The notes: generated by a model not told the origin, from the letters alone. 50,477 bases of DNA from Gammaproteobacteria bacterium (GCA_033720895.1 JAWWBS010000009.1:1-50477), one strand, 5' to 3'; counted from the stretch's first letter, positions 7,352 to 15,771 are shown. Translations and numbers: made by a program.

Positions 7352-8407
7352 ATGAACATTTCCCAACTACTCAAGCTGATGGTCGAGAAGAACGCTTCCG
7401 ACCTGTACTTCACTGCCAATGCGCCGGTGAAGATCAAGATCGAGGGCAAGGCGGTATCGGTCGGCAAGACGGTGCTGGATGCGGACACCGTCCGGAAGTC
7501 GGCCTACGGCATCATGGATGACGATCAGATCCAGTTCTTCGAATCCAACCTGGAGATCGACTTCGCGATTTCCGAGGAAGGTGTCGGCCGCTTCCGCGTC
7601 AATGTCTTTCAGCAGCGCGGCCAGGTGGCCATGGTGCTGCGCTACATTCCGTCCGAGGTGCCGACGCTGGCGTCGCTGAAAATGCCCGAGGTGCTCAAGG
7701 ACCTGATCATGCACAAGCGCGGCCTGTTGCTGATGGTGGGTGCAACCGGATCAGGCAAGTCGACCACGCTGTCGGCGATGCTCAATCACCGCAACGAGAA
7801 CACCTCCGGGCACATCCTCACCATCGAGGACCCGATCGAATTCACCCATCCGAACAAGAACTGCATCGTCAACCAGCGCGAAGTCGGCCAGGACACCCAT
7901 TCGTATCACAACGCCCTGAAAAGCTCGCTGCGCGAAGCACCTGACGTCATCCTGATCGGCGAGATCCGCGATCGCGAAACCATGGAAGCGGCGCTGGAAC
8001 TGTCCGGCACCGGCCACCTCGCTATCTCGACCCTGCATGCGAACAATGCCAACCAGACCATGGATCGCATCGTGAACATGTTCCCGGAGCAGTTGCACAA
8101 GCAGTTGTTCATGGACCTGTCGCTGAACCTGCGCGGCATCATTTCGCAGCGCCTGGTGTCCTCCAAGGATGGCAAGCGCGTGGCTGCCGTCGAAATCATG
8201 CTGAACACGCCGCACATCGCTGACCTCATCCTCAAGGGCAAGATCGACGAGGTGAAGGAAGCCATGCAGGAGAGCCCCGAGAAGGGCATGCAGACATTCG
8301 ATGACTCGCTTTATGAACTTTATCAGTCGGGCAAGATCGAACTGGAAGAAGCGCTGCGGAACGCCGACTCCAGAGCCAACCTGGAGGCCAAGATCAATTT
8401 CGGCTGA
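7352..8407 (+). CDS. Third PilT/PilU-family ATPase
   Basis: 351 aa, 40 bases after the pilU gene. All catalytic motifs are intact: GATGSGKSTT (Walker A), TIEDPIEFTHPN, DVILIGEIRD and STLHANNANQTMDRI. Like the preceding gene it has a PilU-like C-terminal segment (TPHIADLILKGKIDEV) and lacks AIRNLIRE, but it also lacks the charged tail of its neighbour and starts with ISQLLKLMVEKNASDLYF, which resembles classic PilU starts. It is therefore a second PilU-like paralogue rather than a duplicated PilT. It probably forms mixed or alternative retraction motors; which of the two is the functional PilU cannot be decided from sequence. Confidence 0.88.
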   Translation: MNISQLLKLMVEKNASDLYFTANAPVKIKIEGKAVSVGKTVLDADTVRKSAYGIMDDDQIQFFESNLEIDFAISEEGVGRFRVNVFQQRGQVAMVLRYIPSEVPTLASLKMPEVLKDLIMHKRGLLLMVGATGSGKSTTLSAMLNHRNENTSGHILTIEDPIEFTHPNKNCIVNQREVGQDTHSYHNALKSSLREAPDVILIGEIRDRETMEAALELSGTGHLAISTLHANNANQTMDRIVNMFPEQLHKQLFMDLSLNLRGIISQRLVSSKDGKRVAAVEIMLNTPHIADLILKGKIDEVKEAMQESPEKGMQTFDDSLYELYQSGKIELEEALRNADSRANLEAKINFG

Positions 8408-8460
8408 ACCGGCACGTCCGTGGCGGGGAGCGAGAATTCAATCGAATGGGACGGAATGCC

Positions 8461-8991
8461 ATGAAAAAAGCATTGATCTTCCTGGTTCTGCTGTCGGGCG
8501 TCGCACATGCAGGGGAGGAGTCGCAGAGCGACTTCACGATTTCCTACATGGACATCGCCATCACCTACGATGCCGAGTACATCAATGCACGGGGTACCTA
8601 TTTCCCGGCACTGACCTACGATCACACGGCCGTGATGATCGGGTTTTCGCGGCGCACCAACGAGTACGTTTCCCTCGATTTCCGGATAGGCAAGGCCGAC
8701 AGCGACACGGCGACGGTCACGGGCGAATACGAGGGTGTCTACGAGAACGATCTTGGTGAAGTTGTTGCGGCGAATGCGCGTTTCCGCTGGCCGCTGGCAC
8801 CCTGGTTCGAGCCCTATGGCCTGGTCGGCTTTACGCAGTGGCGGGGTGACAGGCAATTGACCGGCAGGACGTTCGGTGTCGGCGTCGGAGCGCGGTTTGG
8901 TGCATTCAGCCTCAGGGTGGAGCGGCAGAACGTCGTTGCCGGGCGCAGCGATACCGACACGAATCTGCTGATCCTCGGGTACGCACTGTAG
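8461..8991 (+). CDS. Small outer-membrane beta-barrel (porin-like) protein
   Basis: 176 aa. It has a typical signal peptide (MKKALIFLVLLSGVAHA, residues 1-17). An in-frame ATG five codons earlier (8446) is less likely because the Lys-rich n-region begins at 8461. The mature part shows alternating strands, the FGVGVGARFG hairpin and a hydrophobic C-terminus (LLILGYAL), as in the OMP_b-brl class of eight-stranded barrels. No function can be assigned. It is the last gene of the plus-strand block after the three ATPases and converges on pyrK with a 16-base gap. Confidence 0.7.
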   Translation: MKKALIFLVLLSGVAHAGEESQSDFTISYMDIAITYDAEYINARGTYFPALTYDHTAVMIGFSRRTNEYVSLDFRIGKADSDTATVTGEYEGVYENDLGEVVAANARFRWPLAPWFEPYGLVGFTQWRGDRQLTGRTFGVGVGARFGAFSLRVERQNVVAGRSDTDTNLLILGYAL

Positions 8992-9007
8992 GGCAGTAGC
9001 TGCTGGC

Positions 9008-9889
9008 TCAGCGGGCAAATACCTTTTCGGCAGCAAACACCGGCCCGTCGACACAGACACGTTTCATTGCCGGCCCGTCGTCGGTCATGACCTTGACCAC
9101 GCAGCCGGCACAGCCTCCTACGGCGCAAGCCATGTGCTCTTCCAGCGAGACTTCGCAGGGGATGCCGTAATCGGCAGCCAGTCCTGCGACTGCTTTCAGC
9201 ATGGGTGTGGGGCCGCAGCTGTAAATGGCGACTTCCGATTTCTGCTCTTCATCCAGCGAATCCAGCCAGTGGGCGGCAAGCTCCGTGACATAGCCGTCGA
9301 AGCAGCCGGCATAGCCTTGCAGGCTGGCCAGTCGCGACGGAATGTTCCAGTCATCCATCAGCGGCATGCCGCCGATCACGCCGTCCGGCAGGCCGGGAAC
9401 CATGATCTTCGATGGCTGGACCTTGAAGGGGAACGGTACTTCAGAGCCCATGATGACGAAGGGTTTCCAGCCAGTGGCCCTGTCCTTGCGAAGGGCGTCG
9501 GCAATGAACACCATCGGCGGGATGCCGACACCACCACCAATCAGCAGCGGACGGGGCCGTGCCGGATCCAGGTTGAACGGCACGCCGATCGGACCGAGCA
9601 TCGAGAGCACGTCGCCAACCTTGCGCTTCGCCAGCAAGCGAGTACCTTCGCCGATGGCCTTGTAGAGCATCTCCACCCAGCCATCTTCCGGTGAAACGCG
9701 CATGATCGACATCGGTCGACGCATGGGCAGGGCCGGGTCGCAGGACAGGTGCACGAAGCTGCCTGGCCTTGCCCGGGCGGCGCACTTGGGTGCACGCACG
9801 CGCAGCACATGCTGGTCCCCATCGAACGCCCGGTGTTCGAGCACTTCGGCATCCTCGACAAAAATGGTGCCGCGGTGCGAATGATCCAT
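9008..9889 (-). CDS. pyrK: Dihydroorotate dehydrogenase electron-transfer subunit (PyrK-like)
   Basis: 293 aa. The layout is that of a ferredoxin-NADP-reductase-like flavoprotein of class 1B dihydroorotate dehydrogenase. FAD binding is shown by RPMSIMR and GEGTRLLA, NAD binding by LIGGGVGIPPM and YSCGPTPML, and the C-terminal [2Fe-2S] domain by cysteines in EEHMACAVGGCAGCVV plus a fourth cysteine in KRVCVDGP. It would pass electrons from the PyrD flavin to NAD+. The start ATG 9889 has AGGAG 8 bases upstream. It lies 23 bases after pyrB. No pyrD lies in this window, and most gammaproteobacteria use the quinone-linked class 2 enzyme, so its partner is an open question. Confidence 0.85.
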   Translation of the reverse strand: MDHSHRGTIFVEDAEVLEHRAFDGDQHVLRVRAPKCAARARPGSFVHLSCDPALPMRRPMSIMRVSPEDGWVEMLYKAIGEGTRLLAKRKVGDVLSMLGPIGVPFNLDPARPRPLLIGGGVGIPPMVFIADALRKDRATGWKPFVIMGSEVPFPFKVQPSKIMVPGLPDGVIGGMPLMDDWNIPSRLASLQGYAGCFDGYVTELAAHWLDSLDEEQKSEVAIYSCGPTPMLKAVAGLAADYGIPCEVSLEEHMACAVGGCAGCVVKVMTDDGPAMKRVCVDGPVFAAEKVFAR

Positions 9890-9912
9890 TCCGATATCTC
9901 CTGAATCCTGGT

Positions 9913-10842
9913 TCAAGCCGGACGTCCGGCCAGCAGGGTTTCGATGACGGCCATGCGCACGGCAACACCGTTTTCGACCTGCTTCCAAATGACGGCCTGT
10001 CGACCATCTGCGACCGCATCGCTGATTTCCACGCCGCGATTCATCGGCCCGGGATGCATGACCAGGGCGTCCTTGCGCGCCAGCTGAAGGCGGCGCTCGT
10101 CGAGACCGTAGCGGGTGACGTACTCCGAGGCATCCGGAATATTGCCGGCTGTCATGCGTTCTTTCTGGATGCGCAGCATCATCACGACATCGCAGTCGCG
10201 AATGCCGGCGTCCATGTCGGTGTAGCGTTCGCCTGGCAGGTCGGCTTCCGGCAGCAGGGCATCCGGTCCAACCAGGCGCAGCTCGCCCATGCCCAGTTGC
10301 GAAAACACGTGCACCGCCGAGCGCGCCACGCGCGAGTGTTTCAGGTCACCGACAATCGCCATGTGCAACTGGCTGAAATCGGCATGCCGTTGCCGCACCG
10401 TCAGGGCATCCAGCAGTCCCTGGGTCGGGTGATTCAGGTGCGCCTCGCCCGCATTGAGAATCGCCGTGTCCGGCAGGGCCTCTGCCAGCATGGCATGCAC
10501 GCCGGCTTCCTTGTGCCGAATGACCAATGCATCGGCGCCCATGGCGGCGAGTGTCCTGGCCGTGTCGAGCAGGGTCTCGCCCTTGCTGGTGGAAGAAGTG
10601 TCGAGATCCAGGTTCAGTACGTGGCAGCCAAGTCGCTGGGCAGCGAGGTCGAAGGAGGCGCGCGTGCGAGTGCTGGGTTCGAAGAACAGGTTGGCCACGG
10701 TGCGGCCACGGCAATGCGCTGCCGGTGCAGCACCTTGCTGCAAAGCGGCCGCTCGCTCCAGCAAGTCCGAGATCCGGGCGGCGCCGAGGCCGTCAAGCGT
10801 CAACAAATGTGCGAGTCTTCCGTTCTGGTCAATCTGCGGCAT
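9913..10842 (-). CDS. pyrB: Aspartate carbamoyltransferase catalytic subunit
   Basis: 309 aa. It condenses carbamoyl phosphate with aspartate in pyrimidine synthesis. The carbamoyl-phosphate site FFEPSTRTRASF is intact (STRTR), and the C-terminal HPGPMNRGVEI motif is typical of ATCase. The length fits a single catalytic chain; no regulatory pyrI is present here. The chosen ATG (10842) has AGGA upstream and overlaps the end of ruvX by 14 bases; the frame upstream of it only shadows ruvX. ruvX-pyrB order is conserved in Pseudomonas-like genomes. Confidence 0.94.
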   Translation of the reverse strand: MPQIDQNGRLAHLLTLDGLGAARISDLLERAAALQQGAAPAAHCRGRTVANLFFEPSTRTRASFDLAAQRLGCHVLNLDLDTSSTSKGETLLDTARTLAAMGADALVIRHKEAGVHAMLAEALPDTAILNAGEAHLNHPTQGLLDALTVRQRHADFSQLHMAIVGDLKHSRVARSAVHVFSQLGMGELRLVGPDALLPEADLPGERYTDMDAGIRDCDVVMMLRIQKERMTAGNIPDASEYVTRYGLDERRLQLARKDALVMHPGPMNRGVEISDAVADGRQAVIWKQVENGVAVRMAVIETLLAGRPA

Positions 10843-11293
10843 GCGTGTCCTGTCCTTCCTTTGCCAGCCAGCTCTCCAGGATGATGCAGGCGGCGGCACT
10901 GTCGATGTCGCCCTTGGCTACGCGCTTGCGGCTTCCTGCCTGGCGCAGTTCCTTGAGGCGTTGCTCGGCCTCGGCCGAGCTCAGTCGCTCGTCAACCAGG
11001 TGAACCGGCATTTGAAAGCGCCCCGCCAGTCGGCGACTGAATTTTTCGGCGCGGTCGGTCATGTCCTGCCGCGAGCCGTCGAGATTATACGGCAGACCCA
11101 CCAGCAGTGCGCGCGGCTGCCACTCGGCCAGCATCGTGCCAATGGCATCCCAGTCGGGAATGCCATCCCGCGCGGCAAGCGTCGTGAGAGGAGATGCCGT
11201 TGCCGTGAGCGCATTTCCGACGGCGACACCGATGCGCCGCAGGCCATGGTCGAAGGCCAGAATCGGTCGCGAGTCGAGAGGGGTGTCAGGCAT
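10829..11293 (-). CDS. ruvX: Putative Holliday junction resolvase / pre-16S rRNA nuclease RuvX (YqgF)
   Basis: 154 aa, RNase H-like fold. The motifs LAFDHGLRRIGVAVGN, VGLPYNLDGS, VDERLSSAEAEQRL and DSAAACIILESWL hold the acidic active-site residues of the YqgF family. In E. coli this protein matures the 5' end of 16S rRNA. It overlaps yqgE by 8 bases upstream and pyrB by 14 bases downstream, in the middle of a tightly packed operon. Confidence 0.93.
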   Translation of the reverse strand: MPDTPLDSRPILAFDHGLRRIGVAVGNALTATASPLTTLAARDGIPDWDAIGTMLAEWQPRALLVGLPYNLDGSRQDMTDRAEKFSRRLAGRFQMPVHLVDERLSSAEAEQRLKELRQAGSRKRVAKGDIDSAAACIILESWLAKEGQDTHAAD

Positions 11294-11852
11294 GGCCGCT
11301 GTTGCTGGACAGCAGGCGGGGGTCGATGCCGATCAGCTTGGCTGCCTCCAGCCAGCGACGTGCTGGCGGGGTCTTGAACAGGATGTCGGTGCTCGCTGGC
11401 GCCGACAGCCAGGCATTGTCCTGCATTTCCTGCTCGAGCTGGCCTGCTGACCAGCCCGCATAACCCAGTGCGAAAATCACGTCCGCCGGGCCGCGACCTT
11501 CGCCGAGTGCTGCCAGGATGTCCTTGGACGTAGTCACCGAGATCTCCGGTGTCACCTGCAAGGACGACTCCCATTCGCCGCGTGGTCGATGCAGGATGAA
11601 GCCGCGCTCTTCCAGCACCGGTCCACCCGCATAGACCGGTTGCTGCTCCGCAGGCAGGCCGGTGTGATTGATGTCGAGCTGCTCCAGCACGTCACCCAGG
11701 CTGATTTCCATCGGTCGATTGATCACGATGCCCATGGCGCCCTCGGCGCCGTGCTCGCAAATGTAGGTGACGGATTGCGAAAAATTCGGGTCATCCATGC
11801 TGGGCATGGCGATCAGGAAGTGATTGGTCAGGTCGAGATGCGGTGATTCCAT
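11286..11852 (-). CDS. yqgE: YqgE/AlgH family protein
   Basis: 188 aa. The family signature is complete: LTNHFLIAMPSMDDPNFSQ at the start, VTYICEHGAEGAMGIVINRP, then VYAGGPVLEERGFILH and ILAALGEGRGPADVIFALGYAGWSAGQLEQE. Function is not settled; in Pseudomonas the homologue AlgH was linked to alginate regulation. The start ATG 11852 begins the conserved domain; the frame upstream of it belongs to the tonB region. It overlaps ruvX by 8 bases. Confidence 0.92.
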   Translation of the reverse strand: MESPHLDLTNHFLIAMPSMDDPNFSQSVTYICEHGAEGAMGIVINRPMEISLGDVLEQLDINHTGLPAEQQPVYAGGPVLEERGFILHRPRGEWESSLQVTPEISVTTSKDILAALGEGRGPADVIFALGYAGWSAGQLEQEMQDNAWLSAPASTDILFKTPPARRWLEAAKLIGIDPRLLSSNSGHA

Positions 11853-11907
11853 GCGGCCAGTATCGGCCTTTCGGCCGGCACCCTCAAGCTGGCCCGGCGA
11901 GCAAGCG

Positions 11908-12834
11908 TCAGCGGGATGCCCGGACGCTGCCCCCGGCGTCGGTGCCAAAGCGCCACTCGTAGACGAAGCGCAATACATCGGCCTCGGCTCGCATCTCGGT
12001 ACTGAACGGCGCAAAGGGGGAGGCGGTGCGCAGGATGTCGAGGGCTGCCGCGTCCATCTCGGGGAAGCCGGAACGCCGCTTTACCTCGAGGTCGCGGATG
12101 GTGCCATCGGCATTCAGCACAACTTCCATGACCAGGCTGCCCTGCTTGTCGCGAATGGCTGCCGGGTAGTTGCTGTTGCCCACTTTCTCGACCCGCTGGC
12201 GCCAGTCGTCGAGGTAGCGCGCATAGATCGATTCACGGGTGTTGACGGCGATGAATTTTTCGCGCGGATTGTCCGCGTAGGCGCGCGGACGCTGACTGGT
12301 CTCGTTCACCGGCTCGGAAACATCCAGCCCCGGTGTCATCAGCCGGGCGATCAGCAAGCGCTGCTCGGCGGGTGCCGGCGCCTCGGCGGCCATGGCTGCC
12401 TGCAGCGGGCTTTCACCGGTCGTGGTGATGGCGCGCTCGCCGCCATCCTGGCGCAGGTCCCGCTCATCGGTTTCCGGGGCGTCGTCGGCCAGCCGCTCCT
12501 CGAGGCGGTTCTCCACGTCCATGCCGTCGGGCAGTCCTTCCAGCGCCATGGTGTCCGGGCTGCTCATGGCCGATTCGGGCCGAACGCGCTCGGTGGTATT
12601 GCCGGACCCCTGCTGGCTCTGGTCCGACAGGTAGTCAGCCTCCTCGGGAATATCGCTGCGGCGAGTCTGTACCAGTGTGATTTCGAGAGTGTTGCCGTCG
12701 GCGACCGCGGGCTCCTCGCCGGTGAACGTGACGCCGAGGATCACCATGCCGTGAATCATGATGGCGAAGAACAGCGTCGTAACCAGGCGCTCGGCCGAGG
12801 AAATCTTCGCTGCCTGGGGCAGGAATTCTTTCAT
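11908..12834 (-). CDS. tonB: Energy transducer TonB
   Basis: 308 aa. A cytoplasmic stub is followed by one transmembrane helix (residues ~18-38), a long hydrophilic periplasmic spacer rich in acidic and Q/S/T residues, and a C-terminal TonB domain (residues ~215-300) with YPAAIRDKQGSLVMEVVLNADG and the W-R-F end. The spacer lacks the usual Pro-Lys/Pro-Glu repeats. It couples ExbBD-derived energy to outer-membrane receptors such as the BtuB encoded at 31-33 kb; exbBD are not in the window. The start (ATG 12834) is followed at once by the conserved MKEFLP N-terminus. It sits between the Gx-transporter gene (11 bases) and yqgE (55 bases). Confidence 0.88.
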   Translation of the reverse strand: MKEFLPQAAKISSAERLVTTLFFAIMIHGMVILGVTFTGEEPAVADGNTLEITLVQTRRSDIPEEADYLSDQSQQGSGNTTERVRPESAMSSPDTMALEGLPDGMDVENRLEERLADDAPETDERDLRQDGGERAITTTGESPLQAAMAAEAPAPAEQRLLIARLMTPGLDVSEPVNETSQRPRAYADNPREKFIAVNTRESIYARYLDDWRQRVEKVGNSNYPAAIRDKQGSLVMEVVLNADGTIRDLEVKRRSGFPEMDAAALDILRTASPFAPFSTEMRAEADVLRFVYEWRFGTDAGGSVRASR

Positions 12835-12845
12835 GGCCACCTGTT

Positions 12846-13400
12846 TCAACCCGCGTGTCCTCCAGCGCCGGTCGGCGCGATCCGTTCCATGCGATCCAGC
12901 AATTTCGCCGCCAGTATACCGGTTGCCAGGCCACTCAGCAGTGCTGCCAGCAACAACAGTGGCAACAGGTTCAACAGTGCGGTATGGGGAATGAACACGC
13001 TCCATGCCAACAGGAACTGGGCTGTCATGTGCGCCAGGGCAGCCAGCACGGCGAGGCCGATGGGCCCCAGCAGGCGCCGCGGAACCTGCACGCCGGCGAC
13101 CAGTACCGCGAGACTCGCCAGTGCTCCGGCCAGGCTCAACATGAACGTTGGTGTCATGAATGTGCCGATCACGAGACTTCCGACCAGGACCCGCAGCAGC
13201 GAGACCTGGATGCCGACCGAGATGCCATGCCGCAGCAGTGCCAGCAGCACGATGATGTTCGCCAGTCCCGGCTTGACCCCGGGCAGGGGCGAGGGAATGC
13301 CGGCCTCCAGTACATGCACGGCGATGGCAATGGCGGCATAGCCGGCAATGACCCGGTCGCGGGCCGTGAATCGTTCGGGCTGGTGGCCGGATTCCTGCAT
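12846..13400 (-). CDS. Gx transporter family membrane protein
   Basis: 184 aa, five to six predicted hydrophobic helices. The segment SPLPGVKPGLANIIVLLAL near residue 37 with the following GISVGIQVSLLRVLVGSL is characteristic of the Gx_transp family (PF07456, often misannotated as heptaprenyl diphosphate synthase component I), which is related to the S components of ECF transporters. Its gene commonly accompanies apbE and NusG_II genes, as here (4-base spacing to NusG_II). A role in flavin supply or in assembling periplasmic flavoproteins is inferred from this context, not from sequence. Confidence 0.82.
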   Translation of the reverse strand: MQESGHQPERFTARDRVIAGYAAIAIAVHVLEAGIPSPLPGVKPGLANIIVLLALLRHGISVGIQVSLLRVLVGSLVIGTFMTPTFMLSLAGALASLAVLVAGVQVPRRLLGPIGLAVLAALAHMTAQFLLAWSVFIPHTALLNLLPLLLLAALLSGLATGILAAKLLDRMERIAPTGAGGHAG

Positions 13401-13403
13401 GGA

Positions 13404-13763
13404 TCAGAACGCGAGAGCATCGATGTCGGCGTCTGCGCCTTGCAGCGAAACGCTGACCCGGTTGGGCAGGCAGGCGACGGTAGCGCCGGCGCTGGTCAGC
13501 CAGCCCCGCTTGATGCAGAGCTTCTGGCGGCAGGGCGAGGAGACGATTCGCGCTCGGCCGCCGTCGACCTCGATGCTTGTCGTACCGAGTGGTCCCTCGA
13601 TATCGAGCCGGGTTTCCTGCCAGGCAGGAAGGTCGAGCGGACCATGGCTGTGGCTGACGATATGGACCGAGTCGATCCGGTCGTTACTGTAAATGCCGAC
13701 GGCAAGGCCCAGCACCAGCCCGGCACCGGCGAGCACGACCAGCACGTCGCCGGGCCGCCACAT
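13404..13763 (-). CDS. NusG domain II-containing membrane-anchored protein
   Basis: 119 aa. One N-terminal transmembrane helix (residues ~6-25) anchors a small extracytoplasmic NusG_II domain. The domain has the conserved cysteines of SPCRQKLCIKRGW and ATVACLPNRV. These proteins are not transcription factors; they occur next to apbE and Gx_transp and in Rnf-like or flavinylation gene clusters, where their role is unknown. ATG overlaps the TGA of apbE (TGATG), and the stop is 3 bases before the Gx transporter gene, indicating co-translation. Confidence 0.83.
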   Translation of the reverse strand: MWRPGDVLVVLAGAGLVLGLAVGIYSNDRIDSVHIVSHSHGPLDLPAWQETRLDIEGPLGTTSIEVDGGRARIVSSPCRQKLCIKRGWLTSAGATVACLPNRVSVSLQGADADIDALAF

Positions 13764-14818
13764 CAGTCGACCACCGTGATGGCAGCCATGCTGTCGGTCG
13801 CGAGTGTCACGCGGGTGGCCATGGCAGCGGTCATTTCGATATCGCCGCTGGCGTCGACCCGCAGCACCTGGTGTACGTCCAGCTGTCGGGCCGTGTTCAG
13901 CCAGGCATCCGGTCCGGCGATGAAAATGGCGGTTGCCGCCGCATCGGCGACGGCCGCGTCGGCATGAATCACGGTGACCGAGTGCGTTCCCGTCGCGGGC
14001 ATGCCGGTCGCCGGATCGAGAATGTGGTGGTAACGCGCAGCCTCCCATTCAAAGGCCCGCTCGTAGTCCCCCGACGTGAAAATGGCCTCGCGGCCCTGGC
14101 TTTCGATAACGGCGAGCACGCCGTCACCGCGCGTTTCCCGGATACCGACCCGCCATGGCCGCCCGGCGGCGCTGCCCAGGACCACCAGGTCGCCTCCCGC
14201 GTTGACGATACTGTTGTCAATGCCACTGGTTTGCAGGGCATCGGCGGCGCGGTCGACGGCCAGTCCTTTTGCAAACGCGCCCATGTCCAGCCATAGGGCC
14301 GGGTTGTTGCTGCGCCAGCAGCCTGCCGGTGTTTGCTCCAGGTCGTTCATGTTCGGCAATTCGGCCAGCAGGGCTTGCAGGCTGGCCGGGTCTGGCGGGG
14401 GTGCTGGCGGGCGCTCGTCACGATGAAATTGCCAGGCTTCCACCAGCCGCCCGATGGCGGGATTGAAGCGCTGGCCCGACCTGACCGCCAGTTCGCGGGC
14501 CTTGCGGACCCCGTCTTCCATGGCTTCCGACAGGGTCACGCACTCGCCGGCCGCCAGCGACTGATTGAGGGTGGCCAGGTCGGCAGCTTGCTTGAGCGCA
14601 TTCGGCCAGGCTCTCCAGCGGGCATCTTCCTCGAGAAGCGCGGCTTCTGCCGCATCGAAAGCAGCCACGTGGTCAGCCTGGCCGGGATACGCAGTGAGAT
14701 CGACCAGGGTGCCGAGGGCGAAGAGTTGCCGACGCTCGGGCTGTGGAGCTTGCTGGCATGCCAGTAGCAGGCTGGCCAGCAAGGCCAGGCAGGTGGCCTG
14801 GATCCATGCGCTTCTCAT
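13763..14818 (-). CDS. apbE: FAD:protein FMN transferase ApbE (lipoprotein)
   Basis: 351 aa. The signal peptide ends in a lipobox LLLAC with Cys21 as the lipid-attachment residue, so the enzyme is anchored in the periplasm. The ApbE domain shows LFALGTLVDLTAYPG, NPAIGRLVEAW, WLDMGAFAKGLAVDRAAD, NSIVNAGGDLVVLG and the ATGMPATGTHSVTVIHADAAVADA stretch, with the metal- and FAD-binding residues. It uses FAD to attach FMN covalently to Ser/Thr of partner proteins carrying D-x2-[ST]-G-A-[ST]-x-[ST]. An FMN-binding protein with this motif is encoded at 38.3-38.8 kb. It overlaps gshB by 4 bases and NusG_II by 1 base. Confidence 0.93.
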   Translation of the reverse strand: MRSAWIQATCLALLASLLLACQQAPQPERRQLFALGTLVDLTAYPGQADHVAAFDAAEAALLEEDARWRAWPNALKQAADLATLNQSLAAGECVTLSEAMEDGVRKARELAVRSGQRFNPAIGRLVEAWQFHRDERPPAPPPDPASLQALLAELPNMNDLEQTPAGCWRSNNPALWLDMGAFAKGLAVDRAADALQTSGIDNSIVNAGGDLVVLGSAAGRPWRVGIRETRGDGVLAVIESQGREAIFTSGDYERAFEWEAARYHHILDPATGMPATGTHSVTVIHADAAVADAAATAIFIAGPDAWLNTARQLDVHQVLRVDASGDIEMTAAMATRVTLATDSMAAITVVD

Positions 14819-15771
14819 GGCAGCCGTTGCTCGATGGCATCGAACAGCAGTGCCGCAATGTTGGCATCGTATTGTGCGTCGAGTTCTCGCACGCAGGTCG
14901 GGCTGGTGACGTTGATTTCAGTCAGGTAGTCACCGATCACATCCAGCCCCACGAACAGCAGGCCCTGCTCCTTTGCCCATGCCGACACCTCGCTGCAGAT
15001 CCAGCGGTCACGCTCGGTCAGCGGCACCCCTTCGCCGCGACCGCCAGCGGCCAGGTTGCCGCGCGATTCGCCTTCGGCGGGAATGCGCGCCAGGGCATGG
15101 TCGAAGGGCTCCCCGTCCACCAGCAGGATGCGCTTGTCACCTGCCGCAATCTCCGGAATGAAGCGCTGCGCCATGATCTGCCGGGTTTCGTTCCGCGTGA
15201 TCGATTCGAAAATCATGCTGGTGTTGGGGTCACCCGGGCGCACCACGAAGACCTCGGCGCCACCCATGCCGTCTAGCGGCTTGACCACGATGTGCTCCTG
15301 CTCGGCGAGGAAGGCTCTCAGCCGGCCGATGCTGCGGGTGACCAGGGTGGGCGCGCAGCACTGCGGAAACTGCGTGATGGCCAGCTTTTCGTTGACATCG
15401 CGCAGGCTGCGTGGCCGGTTCACGACCAGCGCGCCGTCGCGCTCGGCTTGCTCGAGAATGTGGGTGGCGTAGAAAAATTCCAGGTCAAAGGGCGGATCCT
15501 TGCGCATCAGGATGACATCGAAGTCGCCCAGCGGCAGTTCGCGATGGTCACCCCGATCGAACCAGTCGTCGGTGCTGTCACGCACTGCCAGAGACGCGGC
15601 CTGCCCGAAAGCCTTGCCATCGCGCAGGTAAAGACCGCCCAGCTCAAGGTATTCCAGGGTCCAGTCGCGCCGAGTCGCTTCCAGGAGGAAGGCAAGGGTT
15701 GTGTCCTTGTAGGGGGTGATGTGCTCGATGGGGTCCATCACCACCGCAAGGCGCTTCTTCTGGCTTGACAT
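14815..15771 (-). CDS. gshB: Glutathione synthetase
   Basis: 318 aa. It joins gamma-glutamylcysteine and glycine with ATP. The ATP-grasp fold is evident: N-terminal VVMDPIEHITPYKDTT, KPLDGMGGAEVFV, EIAAGDKRILLVDGEP, RGNLAAGGRGE and the C-terminal EINVTSPTCVRELDAQ. The length matches bacterial GshB (~315 aa). It is the first gene of a nine-gene minus-strand run that ends with pyrK, and is divergent from pilG, as in Pseudomonas. Confidence 0.95.
   Translation of the reverse strand: MSSQKKRLAVVMDPIEHITPYKDTTLAFLLEATRRDWTLEYLELGGLYLRDGKAFGQAASLAVRDSTDDWFDRGDHRELPLGDFDVILMRKDPPFDLEFFYATHILEQAERDGALVVNRPRSLRDVNEKLAITQFPQCCAPTLVTRSIGRLRAFLAEQEHIVVKPLDGMGGAEVFVVRPGDPNTSMIFESITRNETRQIMAQRFIPEIAAGDKRILLVDGEPFDHALARIPAEGESRGNLAAGGRGEGVPLTERDRWICSEVSAWAKEQGLLFVGLDVIGDYLTEINVTSPTCVRELDAQYDANIAALLFDAIEQRLP

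Noticed and set aside
7352-8407. Third PilT-like gene as a degenerate duplicate
   Set aside because: All Walker, Asp-box and His-box motifs are intact and the frame is uninterrupted.
11824-13341. A 505-codon plus-strand open frame across tonB and the Gx-transporter gene
   Set aside because: Shadow of three real minus-strand genes with conserved motifs and tight spacing; no ribosome site or domain.
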